Of a stretch of DNA of 24,283 nucleotides, positions 6,897 through 14,221 are shown one piece after another; positions within the stretch are counted from its first letter, which is position 1; the number at the start of each line of letters is the position of its first letter. The position numbers and the translations under genes are program-made. The notes under the pieces were generated by a model, which was not told where the DNA came from, did no database searches, and saw only the letters and a list, made by a program, of their open reading frames with translations. This DNA comes from an uncultured Pseudorhodobacter sp. (lineage in GTDB: Bacteria; Pseudomonadota; Alphaproteobacteria; Rhodobacterales; Rhodobacteraceae): NCBI GenBank assembly GCA_945952425.1, contig CAMFIX010000006.1:1-24283 (forward strand), in the 5' to 3' direction.

Positions 6897-8651
6897 ATGC
6901 CGCCCATGCGTCAGTCTGGCCGGATGGACAGGTTTCGGCATTGGGCAAGGCTGCCCGAGATTTATCAGGTCAGGGCCTCGGGCGATGGGCTTTGGGCGTT
7001 CTGGACGGCCAAGGGCGACCAGGCCGCGGATGTCTTCTGTGCGCCCGTCGCGGGGGGGCTGCCGGCGCAGCTGACCTTCGGGGTCGATCACCACGAGATC
7101 CGCGATGTCTCGGACGACGGGATGCAGCTGATCCTGGCGCAAAGCCGCAACGGGTCGGAGCATGACCACCTGCTGCTCTTGGACCGCCGTCTGGGCAACC
7201 GCCTGCGGCTGTTGACCCCCAAGCAAGAGACCCATTCGCTGTATGGCGGGGCGTTTTTCGAGGGTGGCGTGGTCTTCATGACCGACCACGATTACGCGAG
7301 CGGAGAGGGCGTTGCGGGTGGGGTGCTCTGGTGGCAAGACCTGGTCACCGGCGCCCGGCGCGAGCTGGCCCGGATGCCGCGGCTGGGGACGTCGGGCCCG
7401 CAGGTCTCGCCGGATGGGAAGCGGCTTTTGCTGAACGTCAGCGCGCGGGCGGCGGGGTCGGGGCAGGTCTGGCTGTGGGACGGCGCTTTGCGCGAGGTCT
7501 TTGCGCTGGGCGAGACCGAGAATTCTCGCGGCACCTGGATCGACGACGACCGCATCGCCATCGTCAGCGACCATCAGGGCCGCGACCGGGTGGGGCTTCT
7601 GTCGCTGACCGGCGGGATGGAGTGGCTGGGCGGCGAGCCCGACTTCTGTCCGCATGACATCGTCGCGGGCCATGGGCGCTGGGCGGTGATCGCGCATGAC
7701 CACTCCCGCGTGCGGGCCTGGGAATGGGCGGGGGCTTGGGTGCCGGTCGCCAATCCCTCCTTGCGGCGGTCGTTCCTGCCCTGGGATGCGCTGCCCGATG
7801 GCTGGCTGGGCGAGGCCTACGATGCCGATGCCCCGCACGAGGTCTGGGCGGCGCAGCGGCTGGACCGCGCCGCGGGGCAGGGCCACGCCGCCCCCCGCGA
7901 CTTCCGCTGGACGGCGCCCGATGGGGCCGAGGTGCAGGGCTGGCTTTACCTGTCTGACGCCCCCAAGGGTCTGATCGTCAAGGTCCATGGCGGCCCGACC
8001 TGGCATTCCGAGGATTGGTGCCACCCCTGGATCGGGTTCTTTCTGGATCAGGGCTGGGCGGTGCTGGACCCGAATTACCGCGGCTCCACCGGCTTTGGGC
8101 GCGCTTGGCGCGAGGCCATCAAAGAGCAGGGCTGGGGGGCGGAGGAACAGGCCGACCTGCGGGCGGGGATCGAGGCCGTGCTGGCGCTGGGCATCCCCCC
8201 AAGGGTCTGCGTGACCGGGGTCTCTTACGGCGGCTTCTCCAGCTTTTACGCGCTGACAAGGATGCCCGACCTGGTGCAGGCCGTCATCCCGGTTTGCGGC
8301 ATGTGGAGCCTGACGCTGGATTTCGAAGCCACCGGCCAGGCGCATTTGCGGGATTATTCCATCGAGATGATGGGCGGCACGCCGGAAGAGGTGCCGGACA
8401 GGTATCTGAACGGCTCTCCGGGAAGTTTCGTTGCAAATGCCAGGGGGGCGGCCCTGGTGGCGCAGGGGCTGTGCGACACCAACGTGGCGCCCGACAATGC
8501 GAGGGCCGCGCTGGCCGATCTGCGCGCCGCGGGGCACCAGCCGGAGGAGCTGTGGTTCAAGGACGAGGGCCATGGCATCACAAGGCCCGGCAACCTGGAG
8601 ACCTTCTTCCGCAGGGTCTCTGCCTTCCTGGAAAAGGTGTTCCCATGCTGA
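6897..8651 (+). CDS. S9 family peptidase (prolyl oligopeptidase-like)
   Basis: The 584-residue protein has an N-terminal beta-propeller region (about 15-320) with repeated WDD/SPDGK-like blades, such as VSPDGKRLLLNV. A C-terminal alpha/beta-hydrolase domain follows. The catalytic triad is clear: S443 in GVSYGGF, D527 in GLCDTNV and H559 in DEGHGI. The HGGP oxyanion block (VHGGPTWH) is also present. There is no signal peptide, so a cytosolic oligopeptidase or dipeptidyl/acylaminoacyl-type peptidase is likely. The start is uncertain: ATG 6897 is three bases after the previous stop, but ATG 6924 (MDRFRHWARLPE) is equally good because neither has a strong ribosome site. The 3' end overlaps the next gene by 7 bp (ATGCTGA). 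Confidence 0.92.
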   Translation: MPPMRQSGRMDRFRHWARLPEIYQVRASGDGLWAFWTAKGDQAADVFCAPVAGGLPAQLTFGVDHHEIRDVSDDGMQLILAQSRNGSEHDHLLLLDRRLGNRLRLLTPKQETHSLYGGAFFEGGVVFMTDHDYASGEGVAGGVLWWQDLVTGARRELARMPRLGTSGPQVSPDGKRLLLNVSARAAGSGQVWLWDGALREVFALGETENSRGTWIDDDRIAIVSDHQGRDRVGLLSLTGGMEWLGGEPDFCPHDIVAGHGRWAVIAHDHSRVRAWEWAGAWVPVANPSLRRSFLPWDALPDGWLGEAYDADAPHEVWAAQRLDRAAGQGHAAPRDFRWTAPDGAEVQGWLYLSDAPKGLIVKVHGGPTWHSEDWCHPWIGFFLDQGWAVLDPNYRGSTGFGRAWREAIKEQGWGAEEQADLRAGIEAVLALGIPPRVCVTGVSYGGFSSFYALTRMPDLVQAVIPVCGMWSLTLDFEATGQAHLRDYSIEMMGGTPEEVPDRYLNGSPGSFVANARGAALVAQGLCDTNVAPDNARAALADLRAAGHQPEELWFKDEGHGITRPGNLETFFRRVSAFLEKVFPC

Positions 8652-10198
8652 AGGGCTTTTTCGTTCCCGGGCCGCAGGACGATGGCGACGCGGTGACCGG
8701 CACCTATTACGAGACCGCCAGCCCCGACCCCGAGGCCGCGCAGGTCTGGGGCTATACCGACCGGATCAGCTATGCCCCCGGCGAAACGTTGGTGCTGCAT
8801 GCCATGGGCAAAGGCCCCGCGCGGCTGCAGATCCTGCGCGACGGGATTGCGCCGGAGGTCGTGCTGGACCGCCCGCTGGAGGTCGCCTTTGCCGAGACGC
8901 CCCGGCAATGCTCTGTCACCGGCTGCGCCTGGCCCGAGGTCTTGCGGCTGCAGCTGCCCGACTGGCGCCCGGGGGTCTATATCCTCCGGCTGACCGTGCC
9001 CGGCCACCAGTCCGAACATATGTTCGTCCTGCGCGGGATCGCCGAGCTGACGATGATCCTCGCGACCGGCACCTGGTGCGCCTATAACGACTGGGGCGGC
9101 TCGAACCATTACCAGGGGATCACCGGGCCGCATGGGGTGGAGTTTGCCCCCGTGGTCAGCCTGCACCGCCCCTGGGCCAAGGGTTTCACCCGCTGGCCCG
9201 AGGATGCCCCCCGCATCCCGCATGCCTCGCCCCTGCTGACCCGCCCGCGCTATCCGCATATGGACTACGCCCGCGCCAAGGGGGTGTCGAAGAAATACGC
9301 CTCCTCCGGCTGGGGCGCCTTTGAACGCCCCTTTGCCCTCTGGTGCGAGGCGCAGGGCATCGCGCTGGGTTATATGACGCAGCACGATCTGCAGCGCGGG
9401 ATCTTGCCGGGGACAAGGGCGGTGATCGTCGGCCATGACGAATACTGGACCTGGGAGATGCGCGACCATCTGGATGCCTGGGTGGACGGCGGCGGAGAGC
9501 TTGCGCGGTTCGCCGGGAATTTCTTTTGGCAGACAAGGCTCTCGGAGGATCTGGCGACCCAGACCTGCTATAAATACGACGCGCCGCGCAGCGATCCGAC
9601 GTCCGATCCGACCCGGCTGACCAGCTATTGGGATCACCCCGGGGTGGGGCGGCCGGCGGTGGCTTCGCTGGGGTTGACGGGGTCCATGGGGGTTTACGCG
9701 GGGTGGAGCCGCTGCGCCGCCCATGGCTCGGGCGGGTTCGCGGTCTATCGGCCGGGGCATTGGAGCCTGCAGGGTTCGGGGCTGGGCTATGGCGATGTGC
9801 TGGGGGCGGCGTCGAAGGTCTTCGGCTACGAGGTCGACGGGGTAGAGCTGGTGATGCGCCAGGGCCTGCCCTATGGCGACGACCCGGGGCTGGTGGGCGA
9901 TCTGACGGTGATCGCCTGGTCTCCGGCGACGACCTTGGCGCATGCGACGGGGCCGCATGACGAGGACAAGTTCATCGGCAGCCTGGATGCCGAGGAGGTG
10001 GCCTCGGTGGTCTATGGCGAGGTGACGCCCGAGACCTTGGGGCGGGCCAGCCGCGGAAATGGCTGCATCGCGGAATACCGGCGGGGCCGCGGCGCGGTCT
10101 ATAACGCGGGCTCTTGCGAATGGGTGGCCGGGCTGATCGCCCGCGAGGCGCCGGTCGAACGGGTGACGCGGCGGGTGCTTACCGGGGTTTGGGCTTGA
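8645..10198 (+). CDS. N,N-dimethylformamidase large (beta) subunit-like protein
   Basis: The 517-residue product matches what I know of the C-terminal region of dimethylformamidase large subunits, a family with an unusual mononuclear iron amidohydrolase site. Features include ATGTWCAYNDWGGSNHY, then GHDEYW at 263-268 inside VIVGHDEYWTWEMRDHLDAWV, and a glycine-rich GGGELARFAGNFFWQ block. The N-terminal ~110 residues look like a beta-sandwich (YAPGETLVLH, PGVYILRLTV). No small-subunit gene is nearby. The ATG at 8645 lies within the end of the peptidase gene and has GGAAAAGG upstream, so the two are translationally coupled. The true substrate is unknown; a linear amide is the family expectation. 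The 3' end overlaps the convergent benE gene by 20 bp. Confidence 0.8.
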   Translation: MLKGFFVPGPQDDGDAVTGTYYETASPDPEAAQVWGYTDRISYAPGETLVLHAMGKGPARLQILRDGIAPEVVLDRPLEVAFAETPRQCSVTGCAWPEVLRLQLPDWRPGVYILRLTVPGHQSEHMFVLRGIAELTMILATGTWCAYNDWGGSNHYQGITGPHGVEFAPVVSLHRPWAKGFTRWPEDAPRIPHASPLLTRPRYPHMDYARAKGVSKKYASSGWGAFERPFALWCEAQGIALGYMTQHDLQRGILPGTRAVIVGHDEYWTWEMRDHLDAWVDGGGELARFAGNFFWQTRLSEDLATQTCYKYDAPRSDPTSDPTRLTSYWDHPGVGRPAVASLGLTGSMGVYAGWSRCAAHGSGGFAVYRPGHWSLQGSGLGYGDVLGAASKVFGYEVDGVELVMRQGLPYGDDPGLVGDLTVIAWSPATTLAHATGPHDEDKFIGSLDAEEVASVVYGEVTPETLGRASRGNGCIAEYRRGRGAVYNAGSCEWVAGLIAREAPVERVTRRVLTGVWA

Positions 10199-11321
10199 GG
10201 CGCTCCAGCGCCAGCACGGCCAGGCCCGCCAGCAGCCCCCAGAAGGCGGCGCCCACGCCGAAAAGGGCGAGGCCCGAGGCGGTGACGGTCAGGGTGATCG
10301 TGGCGGCAAAGCGCTGCGGCGGGGCGGCATAGGCGCCCGCCAGCGCTCCGGTCAGGGGGCCGAGAAGGGCGAGGCCGACGAGCAGCGTCAGGATCGCGGG
10401 GGGCAGGGCGTGCAGGACGCCGATGACCTCGGGCGAGAGGGCGGCGAGGCCGAGCCAGACGGCTCCGTAAGCGAGGCCGACCTTCCAGCGCTGGGTGCGG
10501 TCGGGGTGGACGTCCTCGCCCATGCAGATCGCCGCGGTGATGGCCGCCATCGAGATCGTATGGGCGCCGAACAGGGCGCCGAGGGCCGAGAGCCCTCCGG
10601 TGGTGATGAGCGCGGGGGCGACGGGGGGCTCGTAACCCGCGGCGCGGAGCGTGGCGAAGCCGGGCAGGTTCTGGCTGGCCATGGTGACGAGGTAGAGCGG
10701 CAAGCCGAGGCCGATGAGCGCCTGGGTCGAGACGGCGGGCAGGATCGGGGTCAGCTGCGGCAGGGCGAGGGGAATGGTGGGGGGCGCGCCCCAGAAGGCG
10801 GCGACGAGGCCGGTGGCCAGCGCGGCGAGAACCGCCAGTGCGGGGTTCTTCAGCCGCACCAGGAGGAAGACGCCCGCCATCGCCGCCGCGGTCAGCCCGA
10901 GCGGCTGGGCCGCCGCCATGCCCTTGAGGCAGAAGGGCAAAAGCACGCCGGCCAGCATGGCCGAGGCCACGGCATCGGGGATGCGGGCGACGATGGCTCC
11001 CAGCGGCCGGATGGCGCCGGTGGCGGCAATGAGCAAGCCGGCGAGCAGGAAGGCGCCCACCGCCTCGGCCATGGAGACGCCCTGGGTCGTGGCAATCAGC
11101 GCCGCGCCGGGGGTGGACCAGGCGAGCACGACGGGGACTTTTGCCCGGGTGGAGAGAAAGGCCGAGCCCGCGGCCTTGACGAGGCAGATGGCGGTGACCC
11201 AGGAGGCGGTCTGCTGCGGCGTGGCACCCAGCGCGGCGGCGGCGGCCAGCACGAGCGCGATGGTCGAGCCGAAGCCGACAAGCGAGGCGACCAAGGCCGC
11301 CGAGATCATGGAAAGCCGCAT
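10179..11321 (-). CDS. benE: BenE family transporter (benzoate/H+ symporter-like)
   Basis: The 380-residue protein is almost entirely hydrophobic, with about ten to twelve membrane segments from MISAALVASLVGFGSTIALVL onward. Family landmarks are AWSTPGAALIAT, RIPDAVASAMLAGVLLPF, and TTGGLSALGALFGAHTISMAAITAAICMGEDVHPD. BenE proteins sit in the inner membrane and are thought to take up benzoate or related aromatic acids by proton symport. No benzoate catabolic genes are in the window, so the substrate is open. The ATG at 11321 is preceded by AGGAG at five-base spacing, which decides it over longer frames running into the repeat array upstream. The stop overlaps the end of the convergent dimethylformamidase-like gene. 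Confidence 0.92.
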   Translation of the reverse strand: MRLSMISAALVASLVGFGSTIALVLAAAAALGATPQQTASWVTAICLVKAAGSAFLSTRAKVPVVLAWSTPGAALIATTQGVSMAEAVGAFLLAGLLIAATGAIRPLGAIVARIPDAVASAMLAGVLLPFCLKGMAAAQPLGLTAAAMAGVFLLVRLKNPALAVLAALATGLVAAFWGAPPTIPLALPQLTPILPAVSTQALIGLGLPLYLVTMASQNLPGFATLRAAGYEPPVAPALITTGGLSALGALFGAHTISMAAITAAICMGEDVHPDRTQRWKVGLAYGAVWLGLAALSPEVIGVLHALPPAILTLLVGLALLGPLTGALAGAYAAPPQRFAATITLTVTASGLALFGVGAAFWGLLAGLAVLALERLKPKPR

Positions 11322-11390
11322 GCAAGCTCCTGTGGGCGTTGGCGCAGGAATGGCGGGCGGGGGAGGCCGTGTCAATCGGGGGCAGGTGCT

Positions 11391-11816
11391 GCCGACTGCG
11401 GCGGCGGGGAGAGTTTTCCGCGGGCAGCTCCGCCGACTGTGAGTGCAGCGCGGCGGCGACGCTCTGCCGACTGGACCGCCTGCGCGCGGCTCCATCCGCC
11501 TGTCCTGCCGACTGCCGGGCAAGCCTCTGCAGACGCCGCGAAACACGGCCGCCGCCGCGACACCCCGTCAGTCGGCGGAGCTGTGCCCTGGCCCCTGGCG
11601 CGGCGGGGGCAGTCGGCGGGTCTCTTCTTCGGGCTCGGACGCGGAGCGGTCCCAGCGCAACTGTCGCGGGAGGGCTCGCAGGGCGCGGCCCGCGGGGCGG
11701 CTCTGCCGACTGCGGGGTTCGTGCCACCTCGCCCGGTCGAAACCCGGCCGTCGCGGCGCAGTCTTCCCAGTCGGCAGGGCCGCGCCTCGGCCCCTGGCGC
11801 CGGGGGGGCAGTCGGC
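11391..11816. repeat. Array of nine GCCGACTG octamers in two orientations (non-coding gap 11322-11826)
   Basis: The 505-bp gap upstream of benE has no credible gene but carries nine exact copies of GCCGACTG. Forward copies start at 11391, 11432, 11466, 11507 and 11705. Reverse copies (CAGTCGGC) start at 11569, 11610, 11768 and 11809. Spacings are 41, 34, 41, 62, 41, 95, 63 and 41 bp. Two blocks share one plan, octamer-N54/55-reverse octamer-N33-reverse octamer (11507-11617 and 11705-11816). They also share exact interior strings such as GGCCCCTGGCGC (11590, 11789) and near-identical CGAAACxCGGCCG (11539, 11738). The spacings are not multiples of three, which argues against protein repeats. 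A multi-site operator, structured RNA or diverged tandem repeat are the options. Confidence 0.8.
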
Positions 11817-11826
11817 GGCCCCTGCC

Positions 11827-12858
11827 TTAGCCGAAATCCACGGTCACCGGGAAATGGTCCGACGCCGCCAGCACCGCGGCGGACAGTTCGGGCACTTTCG
11901 CCACGCCGGGGTCGTTGAACGGATGCCAGATCCGCCAGCGGGTGCTTTCGCGGAAGAGGTCGTGGGTGACCATCACGTAATCCAGAAGCGCCTCGAAGAA
12001 GCACTTGTGCTGCGGGTGCCAGAAGCGCGCGGTCGTGGGCGTCAGCCCGCCCCTCTGGTTGATCGCGAGGAAGGCATGCGGGTCGAACAGCCGCTTGGGG
12101 CGGGGTTCGGACAGGCCCATCACCAGCTCTACCCCAGAGGCGCCGAAAAGGCGTTCGTATTTGTCCAGCCCCGGGCCATCGTTGAAATCGCCCATCACCA
12201 TCAGGCTGTCTCCGGCGGCGATATGGGTCTCGACCCGCGCCCTGATCCAGGTGCATTCCGCCAACTGCTTGCGCCGGTTGGCGATCGAGATCCTGCGGGC
12301 CTCGTCATGGCTTGTCGCCCCATGCGGTGCCTTGGATTTCGCATGGACCCCGATCAGCCGCAGATGCCGCAGCCCGGTTTCCACCGCCAGCTCCAGGGGC
12401 GGTTTGGAGAAATGCACGACCTCTTCCACCCCGTCGCCATCCATGTCGAGCCTGAGGCCGGTGTCGAAACGCGGCGCCTCGTGCAGGGGCGCGCCGCGGG
12501 CCAGCGAGGGGGCGCCTTGCGGGTCATGCCGCACCCCCATCGCATCGGGGTCGTAAAGGAAGGCGATCTCCTGCTCGGTCTCAGACGCGAAACCCACCAC
12601 CGCCTTGCGGGCGCGCAGGCCGATCCGGGCGGCCAGGGTCTCCAGCGCCTTCACGGTCGAGCGGCGGGCGGATTGGTCGGGGGCCTCGATGACCATCACC
12701 CCATCGACATCCATCGCGCTGAGCACGATGCCGATGGCGCCCAGCTGCTCGGCGCGGGTGACGCCGTGGCGGGCCGAGGGCTCGGCATCCTCCAGCATGC
12801 GGCCCTGGTCGTCGAAGAGCGCGTTCATCCATTCGACGTTCCAGGTCGCGATGCGCAT
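11827..12858 (-). CDS. Endonuclease/exonuclease/phosphatase family protein
   Basis: The 343-residue protein has the DNase I/EEP fold signatures: WN at 6-7 (ATWNVEW), E58 in VIEAPDQ, H172 in GVHAKS, GD224FN226D, D293 in LLDYVMV, and D334H335 in SDHFPV. These residues bind the catalytic divalent metal and phosphodiester. The substrate could be DNA, RNA or a small phosphoester; nothing here decides. There is no signal peptide, so it is probably cytosolic. The ATG at 12858 has a GAGGAG ribosome site that overlaps the stop codon of the upstream J-domain gene, so the two are coupled. The octamer array begins 11 bp past the stop. Confidence 0.9.
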   Translation of the reverse strand: MRIATWNVEWMNALFDDQGRMLEDAEPSARHGVTRAEQLGAIGIVLSAMDVDGVMVIEAPDQSARRSTVKALETLAARIGLRARKAVVGFASETEQEIAFLYDPDAMGVRHDPQGAPSLARGAPLHEAPRFDTGLRLDMDGDGVEEVVHFSKPPLELAVETGLRHLRLIGVHAKSKAPHGATSHDEARRISIANRRKQLAECTWIRARVETHIAAGDSLMVMGDFNDGPGLDKYERLFGASGVELVMGLSEPRPKRLFDPHAFLAINQRGGLTPTTARFWHPQHKCFFEALLDYVMVTHDLFRESTRWRIWHPFNDPGVAKVPELSAAVLAASDHFPVTVDFG

Positions 12859-12867
12859 CGGGGCTCC

Positions 12868-13539
12868 TCAGGCCGCCCGCCGCTGGATTTCTTCCCAGGC
12901 GGCATTGACGGCGCGCATGCGGTCTTCGGCCAGCTGCACGGCCTCGGGCGGCACGCCGCGGGCGATCATGCCGTCGGGGTGGCTGGCGCGGACGGCGGCG
13001 GCCCAGGCGCGGCGGACCTCTTCCAAGGGCGCGCCGGGATCGACACCCAGCACCGCATAGGGGTCGCCCGGCACATGCCGCGCCCGCAAGGCGTTGAAAC
13101 AGCGGCCATCCAGGCCGAAGATCGTGGCGACCTGCTGCAGGAAGGCCTCTTCGCCGGGGTGGAAATCGCCATCGGCCATGGCGATGTGAAAGAGCCCCTC
13201 CATCAGGTCGATCAGCACCTGCCTTTCGTTGGGGAACATGGCGGCGATCTTCCGGGCATAGGCGTCGAAGCCCGCCACGTCCTGCCGGGCGAGGTTGAAG
13301 ACGCGGGCGGCGGCCTGTTCCTCTCCCTTGGGGATCAGGAAGATGCGGCGGAAGGCTGCGACCTCGTCGCGGGTGACCTCTCCATCCGCCTTGGCCATCT
13401 TGGCACCCAAGGCGATGACGGCGATGGTGAAGGCCACCGATTTCTCGGGCGGGCTGCGGAAGCGGTCGAACACCTCGGTCAGGCCCTGGCCGGTGGCCAG
13501 GGAGGACAGGGCTTCGACGATGCGCGACCAGATCGACAT
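12868..13539 (-). CDS. TerB-like plus J-domain protein (DjlA-like co-chaperone)
   Basis: The 223-residue protein has a TerB/DjlA-type helical domain at about 30-145, with two acidic repeats (KADGEVTRDE at 50-59 and MADGDFHPGE at 121-130). A C-terminal J domain covers about 158-221. The HPD motif at 187-189 should stimulate the ATPase of a DnaK partner. Unlike E. coli DjlA there is no N-terminal membrane segment, so it is probably soluble. The ATG at 13539 lacks a clear ribosome site (CTCCCC on its strand) and lies 10 bp after the TetR stop, so translation may depend on coupling. The order TetR, this gene, endonuclease looks like one transcript. Confidence 0.88.
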   Translation of the reverse strand: MSIWSRIVEALSSLATGQGLTEVFDRFRSPPEKSVAFTIAVIALGAKMAKADGEVTRDEVAAFRRIFLIPKGEEQAAARVFNLARQDVAGFDAYARKIAAMFPNERQVLIDLMEGLFHIAMADGDFHPGEEAFLQQVATIFGLDGRCFNALRARHVPGDPYAVLGVDPGAPLEEVRRAWAAAVRASHPDGMIARGVPPEAVQLAEDRMRAVNAAWEEIQRRAA

Positions 13540-13549
13540 GGGGGAGAGT

Positions 13550-14161
13550 CTAGGGCCTGGCCGCGGGAAGGGAAAGCCGGGTTTCGGCCAGCTCCAGGCA
13601 GAGGCGCAGCACGTTTTCGACCGCCGCGGCATCGCGCCGGCGCAGGTGATCCAGCCAGAGCCCGTCCAGCGCCGCCATGATGAGGTCGGCGACCGGGGTG
13701 ACATCGCCGGGACCAAGGGCAGAGAGCAGCGCCTCCAGCGTGGCGCGGTAGGTGGCGTAAAGCTCGGTCTCGGTGCGGGCGATCTCGGGATGCGAGAGCG
13801 CCGCCGACCACAGGTCGATGCGCATGCGCAGATGCGGGGCGGCCAGCATCTGGGGGGTGAAGCCCGCGCGGAGAAAGGCGGAAAGCCGGTCCAGCGGGGT
13901 CGCCTTGCCCGCCATGCTCTCGGCCTCGACCTCGTGCAGCTGGGCGGAGGCCAGACGGTAGGCCTCGGCCATCACCTCGTCGATGCTGGCGAAGTGATAG
14001 GTGATATGACCCAGCGACAGCCCCGCCTCGGCGGCGATCTTGCGGGCGGTCAGGGCGGCATAGCCGTCGCGCTGCAGGCAGGCGAGCGCGGCCGCCGCGA
14101 TCTCGGCCCGGCGGTCGGAGCTGCGCGCGGTGGCGCGGCGGGGGGGAGAGGGGTTCGTCAT
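13550..14161 (-). CDS. TetR family transcriptional regulator (BetI-like)
   Basis: The 203-residue protein has an N-terminal TetR helix-turn-helix at about 17-62 (AAAALACLQRDGYAALTARK, then a GLSLGHITYHFASIDEVMAEAYR block). The longer ligand-binding helical domain resembles BetI-type regulators. The ATG at 14161 has GAGGAA upstream on its strand. It is divergent from tgt with only 60 bp between start codons, so it may repress its own promoter and affect tgt. It leads a minus-strand run of three closely spaced genes. The ligand is unknown. No betaine genes are nearby to support a BetI role, so I give no symbol. Confidence 0.9.
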   Translation of the reverse strand: MTNPSPPRRATARSSDRRAEIAAAALACLQRDGYAALTARKIAAEAGLSLGHITYHFASIDEVMAEAYRLASAQLHEVEAESMAGKATPLDRLSAFLRAGFTPQMLAAPHLRMRIDLWSAALSHPEIARTETELYATYRATLEALLSALGPGDVTPVADLIMAALDGLWLDHLRRRDAAAVENVLRLCLELAETRLSLPAARP

Positions 14162-14221
14162 CGGCTTCCTCTTGGCTTTTGCATTGGGGCAGTCCAGAAG
14201 GGCCCAAGTCAAGGAGACACC

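Noticed and set aside
5514..8573. 1019-codon open frame on the minus strand
   Set aside because: It is the antisense shadow of the kinase-Usp and S9 peptidase genes, a common artefact in GC-rich DNA. Its translation is Arg/His/Gln/Pro-rich with no domain.
11391..11816. Octamer array as a CRISPR array
   Set aside because: The repeats are only 8-15 bp, occur in both orientations, and have unequal spacing with related linkers. There are no cas genes.
11391..11816. Octamer array as integron attC sites
   Set aside because: There are no cassette ORFs between copies, no R'/R'' core sites with GTTRRRY, and no integrase in the window.
11339..11830. Open frame of 163 codons across the octamer array
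   Set aside because: The product is Arg/Ala/Gly/Cys-rich without any fold signature, and the octamer spacings change frame between copies. The minus-strand extension of benE into the array is rejected because a good AGGAG ribosome site fixes the benE start at 11321.
14162..14221. Sigma-54-like TTGGC-TTTTGCA in the TetR/tgt gap
   Set aside because: The GG-N10-GC spacing is not met, and tgt is normally a housekeeping gene.
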